A program made the translations under genes and the position numbers. Below, piece by piece: positions 30,827-38,656 of a stretch of 64,000 bases of DNA. The notes beneath the pieces were generated by a model. That model saw only the letters and a list, made by a program, of their open reading frames with translations. It had not been told where the DNA came from and did no database searches. Every line of letters begins with the position of its first letter. The stretch's first letter is position 1. Source of the DNA: WQXF01 sp031552825 (GTDB lineage: Bacteria > Bacillota > Clostridia > Christensenellales > Aristaeellaceae); the NCBI GenBank assembly GCA_031552825.1, contig JAVBMD010000002.1, positions 1-64,000 of the forward strand, given 5' to 3'.

Positions 30827-32109
30827 AGAAGATCCTCTATCTCGACTGTTTCTCGGGCATCAGCGGGGATATGGCGCTGGGCGCGCTGCTGGATCTCGGG
30901 CTGGACGCGGCGGCGCTGGAGGCGGCGCTGCGCACGCTGGATGTACCGGGCTGGTCGCTGGCGCTGGAGCGCCGGAACAAGAACGGCATTCACGCCAACT
31001 ACGCGCGCGTGCTGCTGGCGGAGGAGCATGGCCACGGCCATCATCACCATGACCACGATCACGATCACAACCACGACCACGAGCATGAGCACGAGCACAA
31101 CCACGAGCATAAGCATGAACATCGCAGCTATGCCGACATTGTGGCCCTCATCGAGGGCAGCGGCATCACCCCGCGCGCCAAAGCATTGGCGCAGGAGATC
31201 TTCCGCCGCGTGGCGGAGGCCGAGGCCAAAGTTCACGGCACCACGCCGGAACAGGTACACTTTCACGAGGTTGGCGCGGTGGATTCCATCGTGGACATCG
31301 TGGGCACGGCGGTGCTGGTGGATATGCTCGGCGTCGACGCGATCTATTGCTCCGTCGTGCAGGATGGCCACGGCTTTGCGCACTGCCAGCACGGGCAAAT
31401 CCCGGTGCCGGTACCGGCGGTGGTCGAAATTTTCGCCGCCGAACCCAAGGCGCGCACCCGGCAGATCGATATCCCCAAGGAGCTGGTCACGCCAACCGGC
31501 GCCGCCATCGCCGCCGCGTTGAGCCAGCGGTTCGGCGCGATGCCGGAGATGCGGATCACGCGCGTCGGCTATGGCGCGGGCACGCGGGATTTGGACATCC
31601 CCAACGTGCTGCGCGCAGTGCTCGGCGAGATCGATGAAGAGAACCCGGAAGAGCGCGTAACGATACTCGAAACACAGGTCGACGACTGCACGCCGGAGAT
31701 CCTCGGCTACACGATGGAGCGGTTGTATGCGGCCGGTGCGCTGGAGGTATTCTTCACCGCCGTGTACATGAAGAAGCACCGCCCCGGGACGCTGGTCACC
31801 GTGCTGTGCGCGGCGGAAAAGGCCGATGAATTGACCCGCCTGCTGCTGTGCGAAACCAGCACCATCGGCGTACGCAGGCGCGAGGAGCGCCGCACGATCC
31901 TGCCACGCCGCATGCAGGCGATGCATACAGCGTATGGTACGCTGGAAGCCAAGGTGGTCGCGCTGCCCGGCGGCGGCGAGCGCGCCATGCCGGAATACGA
32001 GCAGGCCGCCGCGCTGGCGCGCCAGCACGGCGTACCGCTGCGGGAGGTTTACCGCGCCTGCGCCATCGCGTCCAACGCAGCTTTATCCTCTGGGCTCACC
32101 ACCAAGTAG
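30823..32109 (+). CDS. larC: LarC, nickel insertion protein of nickel-pincer cofactor synthesis
   Basis: A 428-residue CTP-dependent cyclometallase that inserts Ni into the pincer ligand. The N-terminus ILYLDCFSGISGDMALGALLDLG is the family signature. Residues 69-100 are a His-rich loop with 18 His in 32 residues, alternating with Asp and Glu, which can store or bind nickel. QVHFHEVGAVDSIVDIVG and ETQVDDCTPEILGYTMERL mark the two halves. Both halves are in one continuous frame, unlike L. plantarum, where larC1 and larC2 need a programmed frameshift. GTG start overlapping larB. Its last 61 nt overlap the convergent gene at 32049. Confidence 0.95.
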   Translation: MKKILYLDCFSGISGDMALGALLDLGLDAAALEAALRTLDVPGWSLALERRNKNGIHANYARVLLAEEHGHGHHHHDHDHDHNHDHEHEHEHNHEHKHEHRSYADIVALIEGSGITPRAKALAQEIFRRVAEAEAKVHGTTPEQVHFHEVGAVDSIVDIVGTAVLVDMLGVDAIYCSVVQDGHGFAHCQHGQIPVPVPAVVEIFAAEPKARTRQIDIPKELVTPTGAAIAAALSQRFGAMPEMRITRVGYGAGTRDLDIPNVLRAVLGEIDEENPEERVTILETQVDDCTPEILGYTMERLYAAGALEVFFTAVYMKKHRPGTLVTVLCAAEKADELTRLLLCETSTIGVRRREERRTILPRRMQAMHTAYGTLEAKVVALPGGGERAMPEYEQAAALARQHGVPLREVYRACAIASNAALSSGLTTK

Positions 32110-34319
32110 GCTTTGCCCTCCGGCCAATCGTACAGGGAAGTTTTTTCGTTCCAAATCGGCACACACAGCTTCACCAACACGACGTTTTCCCCCTCGCTTT
32201 CGGCCAATGGCGAACGGCGAAGGATATCGAAAACTGCAGCGTCGTTGGCGAGGCGCGCTTGTTCATAAACCTCGCGATCTGGCGGCTCCTGCTCGTCCGC
32301 ATTGCCGCCGCTAAAGCGCCCGCCCTGAGCGTGCCGCTGGGCAACCTCCCCAAACCGCTCCTCCCACGGAGGCTGTCGATATAGCTCTCCGAAGCGATCC
32401 ACCTCGCGCCCGCCCTTGTCGACCTGATAGGAAAACTCCAAGTTATAAGAAACCGTGCTCGCCCACCGATCGTGCAGCGCACCATCCATCGCGGCCAGCA
32501 CGGTTTGATATTGCGCCTGAAAATGCTGGTTCAGCGCTTGCAAACAGGCATCCGCGGTTCGCTTGGTCTTTGCATCCACACCATACCCGCGTTCCACCAG
32601 ATCGTACCCGCGCCATGCATACACCCCGACCCTGCAGAAATCACCAAGGTTGCGTTCTCGCTCCTCTCGCAGGGCGTCGGGCATCGCGTATCGCACCGAA
32701 GTGCGGCGCAGGAAATCCAAATCGCCGAGCGCTTCCAGATCGGTTTGCAGCGTCCGCAAAAGTGCCGTGCGCGATTCGCCCTCGGGCATCAGCAGGGTAT
32801 CGAGGCCCACCAGCTCGACGGCTGCCGCCTTTGGCTCCTGACGCAGTGCAGCCACAAAATCCGGAGAATCCATCATCAGCTGGGGGACCAGATTCCATCG
32901 CGCTTGGTTTAAGCGCACGGTGCGCCGGAATTTGCGCCCATCGGTGCGTGTAACCTCCATGGTCAACTGATTGCCACCGACATCGGCGCTAGCATATCCT
33001 TCCACATTTCCCGCGTTGATTTCGGCGACAATGTGCGCTTGCTCGGCCATCGCATCGGCGACAAACGCGCGCATCTCCGGCTTTTCATAGCGAATGCCGT
33101 CGGTCAGCCGCTGTTCCAGCTCCCAGCCCATCACGGTTGCGTCGCCGGGCTGCGCCGGAAAGCAAACCCACGCGATTTCTGAAACCTTGGGCAGATCGGC
33201 ATAGGTATTCCGCCCGACGAGCACGGCACCGCCGCACACCGCGAACGCGATTGCGATGGCCAGCAGCATGCACGGCGCGGCGGTGCTCAGCGTGCGCCAG
33301 CTTTTCGAGCGCATCCGCTGAAAAACGAGGTACAGCAGCAAGAACACGCCCAGCGCCGTCAGCGTCCACCCGCCACGCGCCCATGCCATCCAGCCGCGGT
33401 GATAGCCGATCACCTCATGCAACAAATAGCCGCACCACAGCAGCCCCGCAAGCGCCACCCCGGCGTGCAACAGATGGCGCTGAATCGGGCGCGCCAGCGG
33501 GTGCCCCGCCAGTTCGGATTTGCGGCGCGCGAAGCATCGCAGTCCCCACGCGATCGCCAGCAACGCCAGCAGCAGGGAGTAGGCGATGCCCGGCGCGTAG
33601 CTGAATAGCTGCGGTATCGTCTTGCCCAGCAGGCGCGCGACATCATAGCCCCGATAAAACAGCACGGCGCTGGCGCTGGGCAAGTGCATCGCCAAGGAGA
33701 AGAATGGATGGGCATCGTTGTAGACCATCATGCCCGACGCGTTGACCATGATATAGCGAAACACCGCCATGCCCGCGCGCGGCAGGCACAGCGCCAGCCC
33801 GGCGATCAGCGCAGCCTCCAGTGGCTTGCCTGCCCAGCTGATGCCGATCAGCATACATCCGGCGATCAGCAGCATCAGCACCAGATTATAGGCCAGCATC
33901 CATCCCAACAAAGGCAGCGGAAAAAGAAAGGGCGAAAGCGGGATCAGCACCGCGCAGGCCAGCAGCGAAAGCCCCAGCATCGCTACCGACCAAGTCATCG
34001 CCGCGGCAAACAGCGTACACCCAAGGCACTGCCGCATGTAGGGCTGGCCATGATAGAAATCGCTACCGCTCCGCCGGAACAGGAAGGCAAACGTCTGGAG
34101 CATCAACACAACAGGCGCCAGCATCGAAAAGCACACCAGCACCATGGCAAAATCCAACGGAAGCTGCACATTCCAACGGTTGCGAACGGTCGTGCTGAGT
34201 TCAGGAATCAGCTGCGTCAAGACCGAAGCAAAGCAGAGCAGCGTCAGCAGCAGACCCGCCACGCGCAGCCTGCGCAGCGTATCAAAGTAGAGCCCGCGCG
34301 AAAAACATTTTTTCATCAT
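32049..34319 (-). CDS. Large polytopic membrane protein, ABC-2-type exporter component
   Basis: A 756-residue membrane protein encoded directly after an ABC ATPase gene, with a 4-nt ATGA overlap. About seven to ten hydrophobic segments occupy residues 1-370 (first about 16-42). The C-terminal half (about 400-756) is a soluble, presumably external domain with no recognised motif. It is likely the permease of the exporter whose ATPase lies upstream. Start: ATG at 34319 or the adjacent ATG at 34316. Its 3' end runs 61 nt into the convergent larC gene. Confidence 0.8.
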   Translation of the reverse strand: MMKKCFSRGLYFDTLRRLRVAGLLLTLLCFASVLTQLIPELSTTVRNRWNVQLPLDFAMVLVCFSMLAPVVLMLQTFAFLFRRSGSDFYHGQPYMRQCLGCTLFAAAMTWSVAMLGLSLLACAVLIPLSPFLFPLPLLGWMLAYNLVLMLLIAGCMLIGISWAGKPLEAALIAGLALCLPRAGMAVFRYIMVNASGMMVYNDAHPFFSLAMHLPSASAVLFYRGYDVARLLGKTIPQLFSYAPGIAYSLLLALLAIAWGLRCFARRKSELAGHPLARPIQRHLLHAGVALAGLLWCGYLLHEVIGYHRGWMAWARGGWTLTALGVFLLLYLVFQRMRSKSWRTLSTAAPCMLLAIAIAFAVCGGAVLVGRNTYADLPKVSEIAWVCFPAQPGDATVMGWELEQRLTDGIRYEKPEMRAFVADAMAEQAHIVAEINAGNVEGYASADVGGNQLTMEVTRTDGRKFRRTVRLNQARWNLVPQLMMDSPDFVAALRQEPKAAAVELVGLDTLLMPEGESRTALLRTLQTDLEALGDLDFLRRTSVRYAMPDALREERERNLGDFCRVGVYAWRGYDLVERGYGVDAKTKRTADACLQALNQHFQAQYQTVLAAMDGALHDRWASTVSYNLEFSYQVDKGGREVDRFGELYRQPPWEERFGEVAQRHAQGGRFSGGNADEQEPPDREVYEQARLANDAAVFDILRRSPLAESEGENVVLVKLCVPIWNEKTSLYDWPEGKAYLVVSPEDKAALDAMAQAR

Positions 34320-35239
34320 TGCAGTGCCGCCTTCCCCGCCGCTTCCACCTCGAAGGCGTAGCCCAACGCCTCCATCTCGTACACAAAGATCTCCTCCAGC
34401 GAGAGCGGAAGCCCCTCGCACAATAGCGGCTGTTTGCGGTACAGTTTTTCAAGAACCTCCACATGCTCGCCGCGCAGGATCAGGCTGGAGACGCTGCCGT
34501 GCTGCGTATAGCGCTGGATGTCCAGCCCCAAATCCTCAAAGGAGGCGCGGTCACAAGCCGTAGGCAGCACGATTTGCACCTTGCAAAGCGTGGTCTTGAG
34601 GCTATCGACGTCGCTTTGCAGCACCAGCCCGCCCTGATGCAGCAGTGCCAGCTGATCACAGGTATCCTCCAGCTCGCGCAGCGAGTGGCTGGTCAGCACC
34701 ACTGTCACGCCGCGCTCGCACACTGCGTCGTACATCAGCTTGCGCGCCAGATTGCGCAGGATGGGATCCAGCCCATCGAAGGTTTCGTCGAGCAGCAAGT
34801 AACGCGTGCGGCAGGCCAAGGCCAGCGCGAAGGCCGCCTGTCTGCGCATGCCCTTCGAAAAGGTGTTTAGCGGCTTGCGCGTTTTCAGGCGAAAAGCATC
34901 GCACAACGTCGCCAGCAGGCTCCGATCGAAATCCGCATAGGCGGCAGCGTACAGGCTGGCCATGCGCTCAATGCTTGCGCTCGGCAGGAAGAACAGCTCG
35001 TCAGGCACCAGCGCCAGCTGCGACTTTGCCGCCGAATTGTTGAACACCGGATCGCCATCCATCAGCACGCTGCCAGAATCCGGCTGATAGATCCCTGCCA
35101 ACAGGCGCAGGTACGTGCTCTTGCCCGCACCGTTGGAGCCTACCAGCCCATAGATGCATCCATCTGGGATCGAACTATTGATGCTCGTGAGCGCAGTCGT
35201 CCTTCCGAAGCGCTTGGTGAGGTTTTGGGTGATGATCAT
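34316..35239 (-). CDS. ABC exporter ATPase
   Basis: A 307-residue ABC ATPase. Walker A is GSNGAGKST (34-42). The signature region reads NTFSKGMRRQAAFALAL, a SKGM variant common in ABC-2 exporter ATPases. Walker B is RYLLLDETFDGLDP and the switch His is in LTSHSLRELE. It belongs to a GntR-ATPase-permease cassette of the YtrA/YtrB kind, with overlapping genes on both sides. The ATG at 35239 has GAAGGAGGGAAACGCTT. A longer frame reading back into the GntR gene is an artefact. Confidence 0.93.
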   Translation of the reverse strand: MIITQNLTKRFGRTTALTSINSSIPDGCIYGLVGSNGAGKSTYLRLLAGIYQPDSGSVLMDGDPVFNNSAAKSQLALVPDELFFLPSASIERMASLYAAAYADFDRSLLATLCDAFRLKTRKPLNTFSKGMRRQAAFALALACRTRYLLLDETFDGLDPILRNLARKLMYDAVCERGVTVVLTSHSLRELEDTCDQLALLHQGGLVLQSDVDSLKTTLCKVQIVLPTACDRASFEDLGLDIQRYTQHGSVSSLILRGEHVEVLEKLYRKQPLLCEGLPLSLEEIFVYEMEALGYAFEVEAAGKAALQ

Positions 35240-35637
35240 AAGCGTTTCCCTCCTTCCGCCGCTTGTGCGGCAGCGCCCTGATAAGCCGCCTCCACGCAGG
35301 CGACGATCTCCGGCAGCGGGATGGAAGCGGCGGCCAGCTCGCGCACCATTTGCGCCAACGTGCTCATCTGCGCCCGCCGATCCCCGGCGATGCGCTGCCG
35401 GGCGTCCGCCGCGACGAAGCGCCCGCTGCCCGGCACGCTGGTGCAGATGCCGCGTCGCTCCAGCTCGGCATACGCCTTTTGCAGCGTGTTGGGGTTGATG
35501 CCCAGCTGTACCGCCAGCGTGCGCACCGAGGGCAGCATATCCTGCGGCTGCAAAGTGCCATTGAGGACATGCAGCTCCACTTGCTCGATCAGCTGCTCGT
35601 AGATCGGCGTGCGCCCATAGCGATCCAATACGAACAA
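35236..35637 (-). CDS. GntR family regulator, YtrA type
   Basis: A 133-residue regulator with a winged-helix N-terminus (TPIYEQLIEQVELHVLNGTLQPQDMLPSVRTLAVQLGINPNTLQKAYAELERRGI) and a short C-terminal helical tail in place of a large effector domain, the YtrA layout. It typically represses its own ABC transporter operon and responds to cell-envelope stress. The start is a TTG at 35637; an AAAGG lies about 12 nt upstream. Its stop overlaps the ATPase start. Confidence 0.9.
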   Translation of the reverse strand: MFVLDRYGRTPIYEQLIEQVELHVLNGTLQPQDMLPSVRTLAVQLGINPNTLQKAYAELERRGICTSVPGSGRFVAADARQRIAGDRRAQMSTLAQMVRELAAASIPLPEIVACVEAAYQGAAAQAAEGGKRL

Positions 35638-35657
35638 GGTTGCCGCCGCCTTTCTTT

Positions 35658-35715
35658 AACCGTATTATGCGAACTAGTACGGTTGGATTGTATCGCATGC
35701 TCAGAAATTTGTCAA
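35658..35715 (-). promoter_or_regulatory. GntR-ABC operon promoter and candidate operator
   Basis: On the minus strand TTGACA (plus 35710-35715) and TACAAT (plus 35687-35692) are 17 bp apart. Immediately downstream, at the expected start site, is an inverted repeat AACCGTA (35658-35664) / TACGGTT (35678-35684) with an inner ACTAGT. This is a typical place for autorepression by a YtrA-type GntR protein. Confidence 0.7.
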
Positions 35716-35761
35716 TAAAAAAGCGCGGTTCTCCCGCGCGAAAAAAATTATTTTGAACCGC

Positions 35762-35792
35762 TTGACTTGTACGTTACGTAAAGGTTTATACT
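35762..35792 (+). promoter_or_regulatory. MerR-type promoter with 19-bp spacer and central dyad
   Basis: TTGACT (35762-35767) and TATACT (35787-35792) are separated by 19 bp, longer than normal. A perfect TACGT-T-ACGTA dyad (35770-35780) lies inside the spacer. This is the arrangement at which MerR proteins untwist DNA to activate. It precedes the MerR/TipAS gene, so the gene is probably self-activating. Confidence 0.8.
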
Positions 35793-35812
35793 GAACGCGT
35801 GAGGTGAGCTGC

Positions 35813-36571
35813 TTGGAATACACCGTGCAAAAGTTAGCCAAATTGGCTGGGATCAGCGCGCGTACCCTGCGCCATTACGACCAGATCGGCCTGCTGCGCC
35901 CCGCGCGGCTCTCGTCCTCGGGCTACCGCATCTACGGCGCGGCCGAGGTGGCGCTGCTGCAGCAGATTCTGTTCTACCGCGCGCTGGAGGTGCCGCTGGA
36001 AGAGATCCGCGAGCTGGTACACGCGCCGGGCTTCGATGCGCTGGAGGCCTTGCGCGCCCACAAGCAGGCGCTGCTCTCGCGCCGCGACCAGCTGGACGCA
36101 TTGCTGGGCAATCTCACCCGCACCATCACACACTTAGAAGGAGGGATTCGCATGAGCGATTCCGATCGTTTCACCGAGTTTCGCGAGAAGATGATCGCCG
36201 ACAACGAGACCAAGTACGGCAAGGAGATCCGCGAGCGCTATGGCGAGGAGACCGTGGAGGCCTCCAACAAGCGCCTGCGCAACATGTCGCAAGAGACCTT
36301 TGAAAAGGGGCAAAAGGCCGCCGAGGAAGCCAACGCAGCGCTGGTCGCCGCAATGGACGGCGGCGATCCGGCCAGCGACGCCGCGCGGCATGCCGTGGCG
36401 CTGCACCACGCCTGGCTGCAATTCTGGGGCGATTATACGCCGGAGATGCACGTCGGCCTCGGGCAGATGTACGTCGACGACGAACGCTTTGCCGCGCATT
36501 ATGACGCGCTGCGCCCCGGCGCGGCGGTGTTTCTGCGCGATGCTATCGCCGCGTATTACAAGCAGGATTAA
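35813..36571 (+). CDS. MerR family regulator with TipAS drug-binding domain
   Basis: A 252-residue protein. The N-terminal MerR helix-turn-helix reads YTVQKLAKLAGISARTLRHYDQIGLLRPARLSSSGYRIYGAAEVALLQQI. A coiled-coil helix follows (about 75-115). The C-terminal TipAS domain (about 125-252) has KYGKEIRERYGEETVEASNKRLRNMSQETFEKGQKAAEE and HHAWLQFWGDYTPEMHVGLGQMYVDDERFAAHYD. TipAL-type regulators bind thiopeptides or other amphipathic drugs and turn on their own gene and exporters. The TTG at 35813 suits the GAGGTG at 35801-35806; a GTG at 35804 would overlap it. Confidence 0.92.
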   Translation: MEYTVQKLAKLAGISARTLRHYDQIGLLRPARLSSSGYRIYGAAEVALLQQILFYRALEVPLEEIRELVHAPGFDALEALRAHKQALLSRRDQLDALLGNLTRTITHLEGGIRMSDSDRFTEFREKMIADNETKYGKEIRERYGEETVEASNKRLRNMSQETFEKGQKAAEEANAALVAAMDGGDPASDAARHAVALHHAWLQFWGDYTPEMHVGLGQMYVDDERFAAHYDALRPGAAVFLRDAIAAYYKQD

Positions 36572-37314
36572 TCCTCCGAAAAGCGCCGCGCCAACCCTTG
36601 CAACGCCGTATAGTCAAACCGCTCCAGCGCGCGCCGCATTTCCTTCAACCAAGCGGCATCCTCCGGCGCGTGCGCCCCTTCGAGCGTCTTGAGCAGCTCC
36701 AGCGCCCCCGCGTAGTCGCAATCGCGCACGCGCCGATACAGCGCCCGCGCGGTATCGCGCCACAATGGCGGATAATCCTCCAGCGAGGGCGCCTCGGCCG
36801 CCCGCTCGGCAAAGAAACTATGCAGTTGCGCAACAAAATCGCGCAGTTCCGCCAAAAAGGGCGGCGTTTGAATCCGTACCTGCACGGCATTTCCATCGTA
36901 AATCGCCATCTCCAACTCTGCGGCGTGCCTGCCCAGCTGTTCCGCGCCGATGCTTTTCAAGCTGCCCGCCAATGCGTGCGCCTCTAGCCGCATGCGCGCG
37001 CCATCGCGGGCGGCGCGGGCGCTCTCCAGCGCGTCGGCGCGCTGCGCGTAGGCCTCGGCGCAGGCGCACAGCATCTCCAGGTAATCCGCTTCTGCGTAGG
37101 CCGTGCTGCGCAGGCCGATCGCAAGGTTGACCTGCGGCAGCTCCCGGCTGATGCGCAGCACCAGCTCCGAGCAATCGTCCTCCTCCGGATCGGTCCGCAC
37201 ATCGCGCTGCTGCCGCGCCTCCCGCACCATGCGCAGCAACGAGGAGGATTCATGCCAAGCGATGCTTGCCTGTGCCGCCAACGCGCTGGAACCCCAAATT
37301 CTCTTTTCCGCCAC
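36568..37314 (-). CDS. HPt (histidine phosphotransfer) domain protein
   Basis: A 248-residue soluble protein. Residues about 65-150 look like an HPt four-helix domain, with phospho-acceptor His113 in EAHALAGSLKSIGAEQLGRHAAELE (family pattern HxLKGSS). The N-terminal 60 residues and a C-terminal helical region (about 160-248, with LYRRVRDCDYAGALELLKTLEG) are unassigned. HPt proteins carry phosphate between histidine kinases and response regulators, but no kinase or regulator gene is in the window, so its partners are elsewhere. GTG start with GGGGGAGGGGTTTTC. It overlaps the TipAS gene by 4 nt at the 3' ends. Confidence 0.75.
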   Translation of the reverse strand: MAEKRIWGSSALAAQASIAWHESSSLLRMVREARQQRDVRTDPEEDDCSELVLRISRELPQVNLAIGLRSTAYAEADYLEMLCACAEAYAQRADALESARAARDGARMRLEAHALAGSLKSIGAEQLGRHAAELEMAIYDGNAVQVRIQTPPFLAELRDFVAQLHSFFAERAAEAPSLEDYPPLWRDTARALYRRVRDCDYAGALELLKTLEGAHAPEDAAWLKEMRRALERFDYTALQGLARRFSED

Positions 37315-37435
37315 GAAAACCCCTCCCCCAATTCGTGTGTCCTTGCCCGTATGCCTATCATATGCCTTTCATGCATGGCGATATGGCGAAATACGGTGAG
37401 GAAAAAGGGGCTTTTTCGCGGCGTTCGACAACCGG

Positions 37436-37468
37436 AAGGCCGACGGGCGTTTATTCGCCGTCGGCCTT
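37436..37468. other. Hairpin between the HPt and zinc-ribbon genes
   Basis: Stem AAGGCCGACGG(G)CG / CGCCGTCGGCCTT with one bulge and a 6-nt loop. No clean T-run follows on the minus strand, so it may be a weak terminator for the gene at 37557 or part of the leader of the HPt gene. Confidence 0.5.
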
Positions 37469-37556
37469 GCCTTTTCGCGCAAAAGCGCGGGGGATATTCG
37501 GTTCTTTTTTGCCGCATCGTGCGTTTTCTGGCGGACGATTCTTGCCCCAGTTCCGA

Positions 37557-38588
37557 TTAACCGGGCTGGTTCACCGCGCCGCCGCCACCGGTATTTTGCT
37601 GCTGGCTGGGGATTCCATCCTCGATGTTCATGCCGGCGTTCCCGCCCTCGCCCTCGGCGATGGGCATGCTAAATAGCTTGGTCTGCGTTTCAACGCCCGC
37701 AGCGCCATCGGTCTGCAAGCCCACCTGCTTTTGGAACGCGCGCACAGAATCCACCGTGCCTTGCCCATAGTCGCTGTCCAACGGACCGCTGTAGAAGCCT
37801 AGCACCTGCAGCCGCTCCTGCAATCTGTACACCTCAGGTCCCTTGTCGCCCTTCTTTAGAAGCGTGAAAACCGGCACCGTCGTCGGCGCGGGAGTGGCCT
37901 CCACGAGGAGGAAGCCGTCGTCCACGGTGTTGTTCCCGGCACCGTTCGCCTGCGCGTCCGACTGCTGAGCCCACGGATTGGGAATGTTCGCCACCTGCGG
38001 CTCTTGGGTAAAGAGCACGGGCGGATTGATTACGGTGTTGTCAGCCGGCGGGCTTCCACCGCCGAAAATGTTGTTCACCAGCAGCACCAACGCCACCAGC
38101 AGCACCAGCCCGCCCACGCCGAAGAACAGCTTGCTGCGCATCGTTAGCCCGGCAAAGATGCCGGAAAGTCCGCCGACGACCGACGCGCGCTGCGCGCCCT
38201 TCGGGGGAACGGTACGATAACCCGCCTCCTGCGCATAGGGATCGAACTGCGCCTCCTGCCCATACGCACCCTGCGAATACCCCTGTTGGGGCGGATAGGT
38301 GCTTTGCGGAGGATAAGTAGATTGGGGCGGATAGGTGCTCTGCGGCGGGTATGTGCTTTGCGGGGGATACGTGGACTGAGGCGGATAGGTAGCCTGCGGA
38401 GGATAAGTGGCCTGCGAAGGATATTGCGCGCGTTGCGGAGCGTACCCCCCCTGCGGATGCGCCGGGGCAGGACGCCTCGCCTGCTGCTGGGCAAGGATCT
38501 GCTTGCGGTACTTTGCCATATCCGCCGCACATAACGGACAATAGTTGGAACCATCCGGTATGTTCTGGTTACAGGCGGGACATATCAT
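37557..38588 (-). CDS. Zinc-ribbon, membrane-anchored peptidoglycan-binding protein
   Basis: A 343-residue protein. A zinc ribbon at the N-terminus has C3-C6 and C17-C20. A Pro/Gln/Tyr-rich region follows, with seven tandem hexapeptides of the TYPPQS type (61-102). One transmembrane helix lies at about 150-172 (KLFFGVGGLVLLVALVLLV). A linker leads to a PG_binding_1 domain near 245-315 (KGPEVYRLQERLQVLGFYSGPLDSDYGQGTVDSVRAFQKQVGLQTDG). The zinc ribbon should be cytoplasmic and the binding domain in the wall. RBS AAAAAGGAGGCGCACGC. Its plan parallels the protein at 4277-5191. Confidence 0.85.
   Translation of the reverse strand: MICPACNQNIPDGSNYCPLCAADMAKYRKQILAQQQARRPAPAHPQGGYAPQRAQYPSQATYPPQATYPPQSTYPPQSTYPPQSTYPPQSTYPPQSTYPPQQGYSQGAYGQEAQFDPYAQEAGYRTVPPKGAQRASVVGGLSGIFAGLTMRSKLFFGVGGLVLLVALVLLVNNIFGGGSPPADNTVINPPVLFTQEPQVANIPNPWAQQSDAQANGAGNNTVDDGFLLVEATPAPTTVPVFTLLKKGDKGPEVYRLQERLQVLGFYSGPLDSDYGQGTVDSVRAFQKQVGLQTDGAAGVETQTKLFSMPIAEGEGGNAGMNIEDGIPSQQQNTGGGGAVNQPG
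38283..38426 (-). repeat. 18-bp in-frame tandem repeats (TYPPQS hexapeptides)
   Basis: Seven consecutive 18-bp units encode TYPPQA, five TYPPQS and TYPPQQ, with a degenerate eighth (QYPSQA) before them. Third-position changes differ between copies, so the tract is not a pure DNA repeat, but copy number could still vary by slippage. Confidence 0.85.
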
Positions 38589-38656
38589 GCGTGCGCCTCC
38601 TTTTTGTCACGCTCCGGCGCAACGCGCCAGAGGTGATCCGCTGTGCATACTGCGCG

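Noticed and set aside
31021..31122. Simple-sequence repeat in larC (alternating His codons) as a DNA repeat element
   Set aside because: It encodes the expected His-rich loop of LarC in frame, so it is best read as protein sequence.
32049..32109. Frameshift or assembly error at the larC/permease junction
   Set aside because: Both proteins read smoothly to natural-looking ends, so a true overlap is more likely, although sequencing error cannot be fully excluded.
35240..35698. N-terminal extension of the ABC ATPase frame to 35698
   Set aside because: It runs through the GntR gene in another frame; the ATG at 35239 has a strong ribosome site and gives the normal ATPase N-terminus.
38283..38426. 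CRISPR array from the regular 18-bp units
   Set aside because: The units are in-frame codons of a Pro/Tyr/Gln-rich protein region with no spacers.
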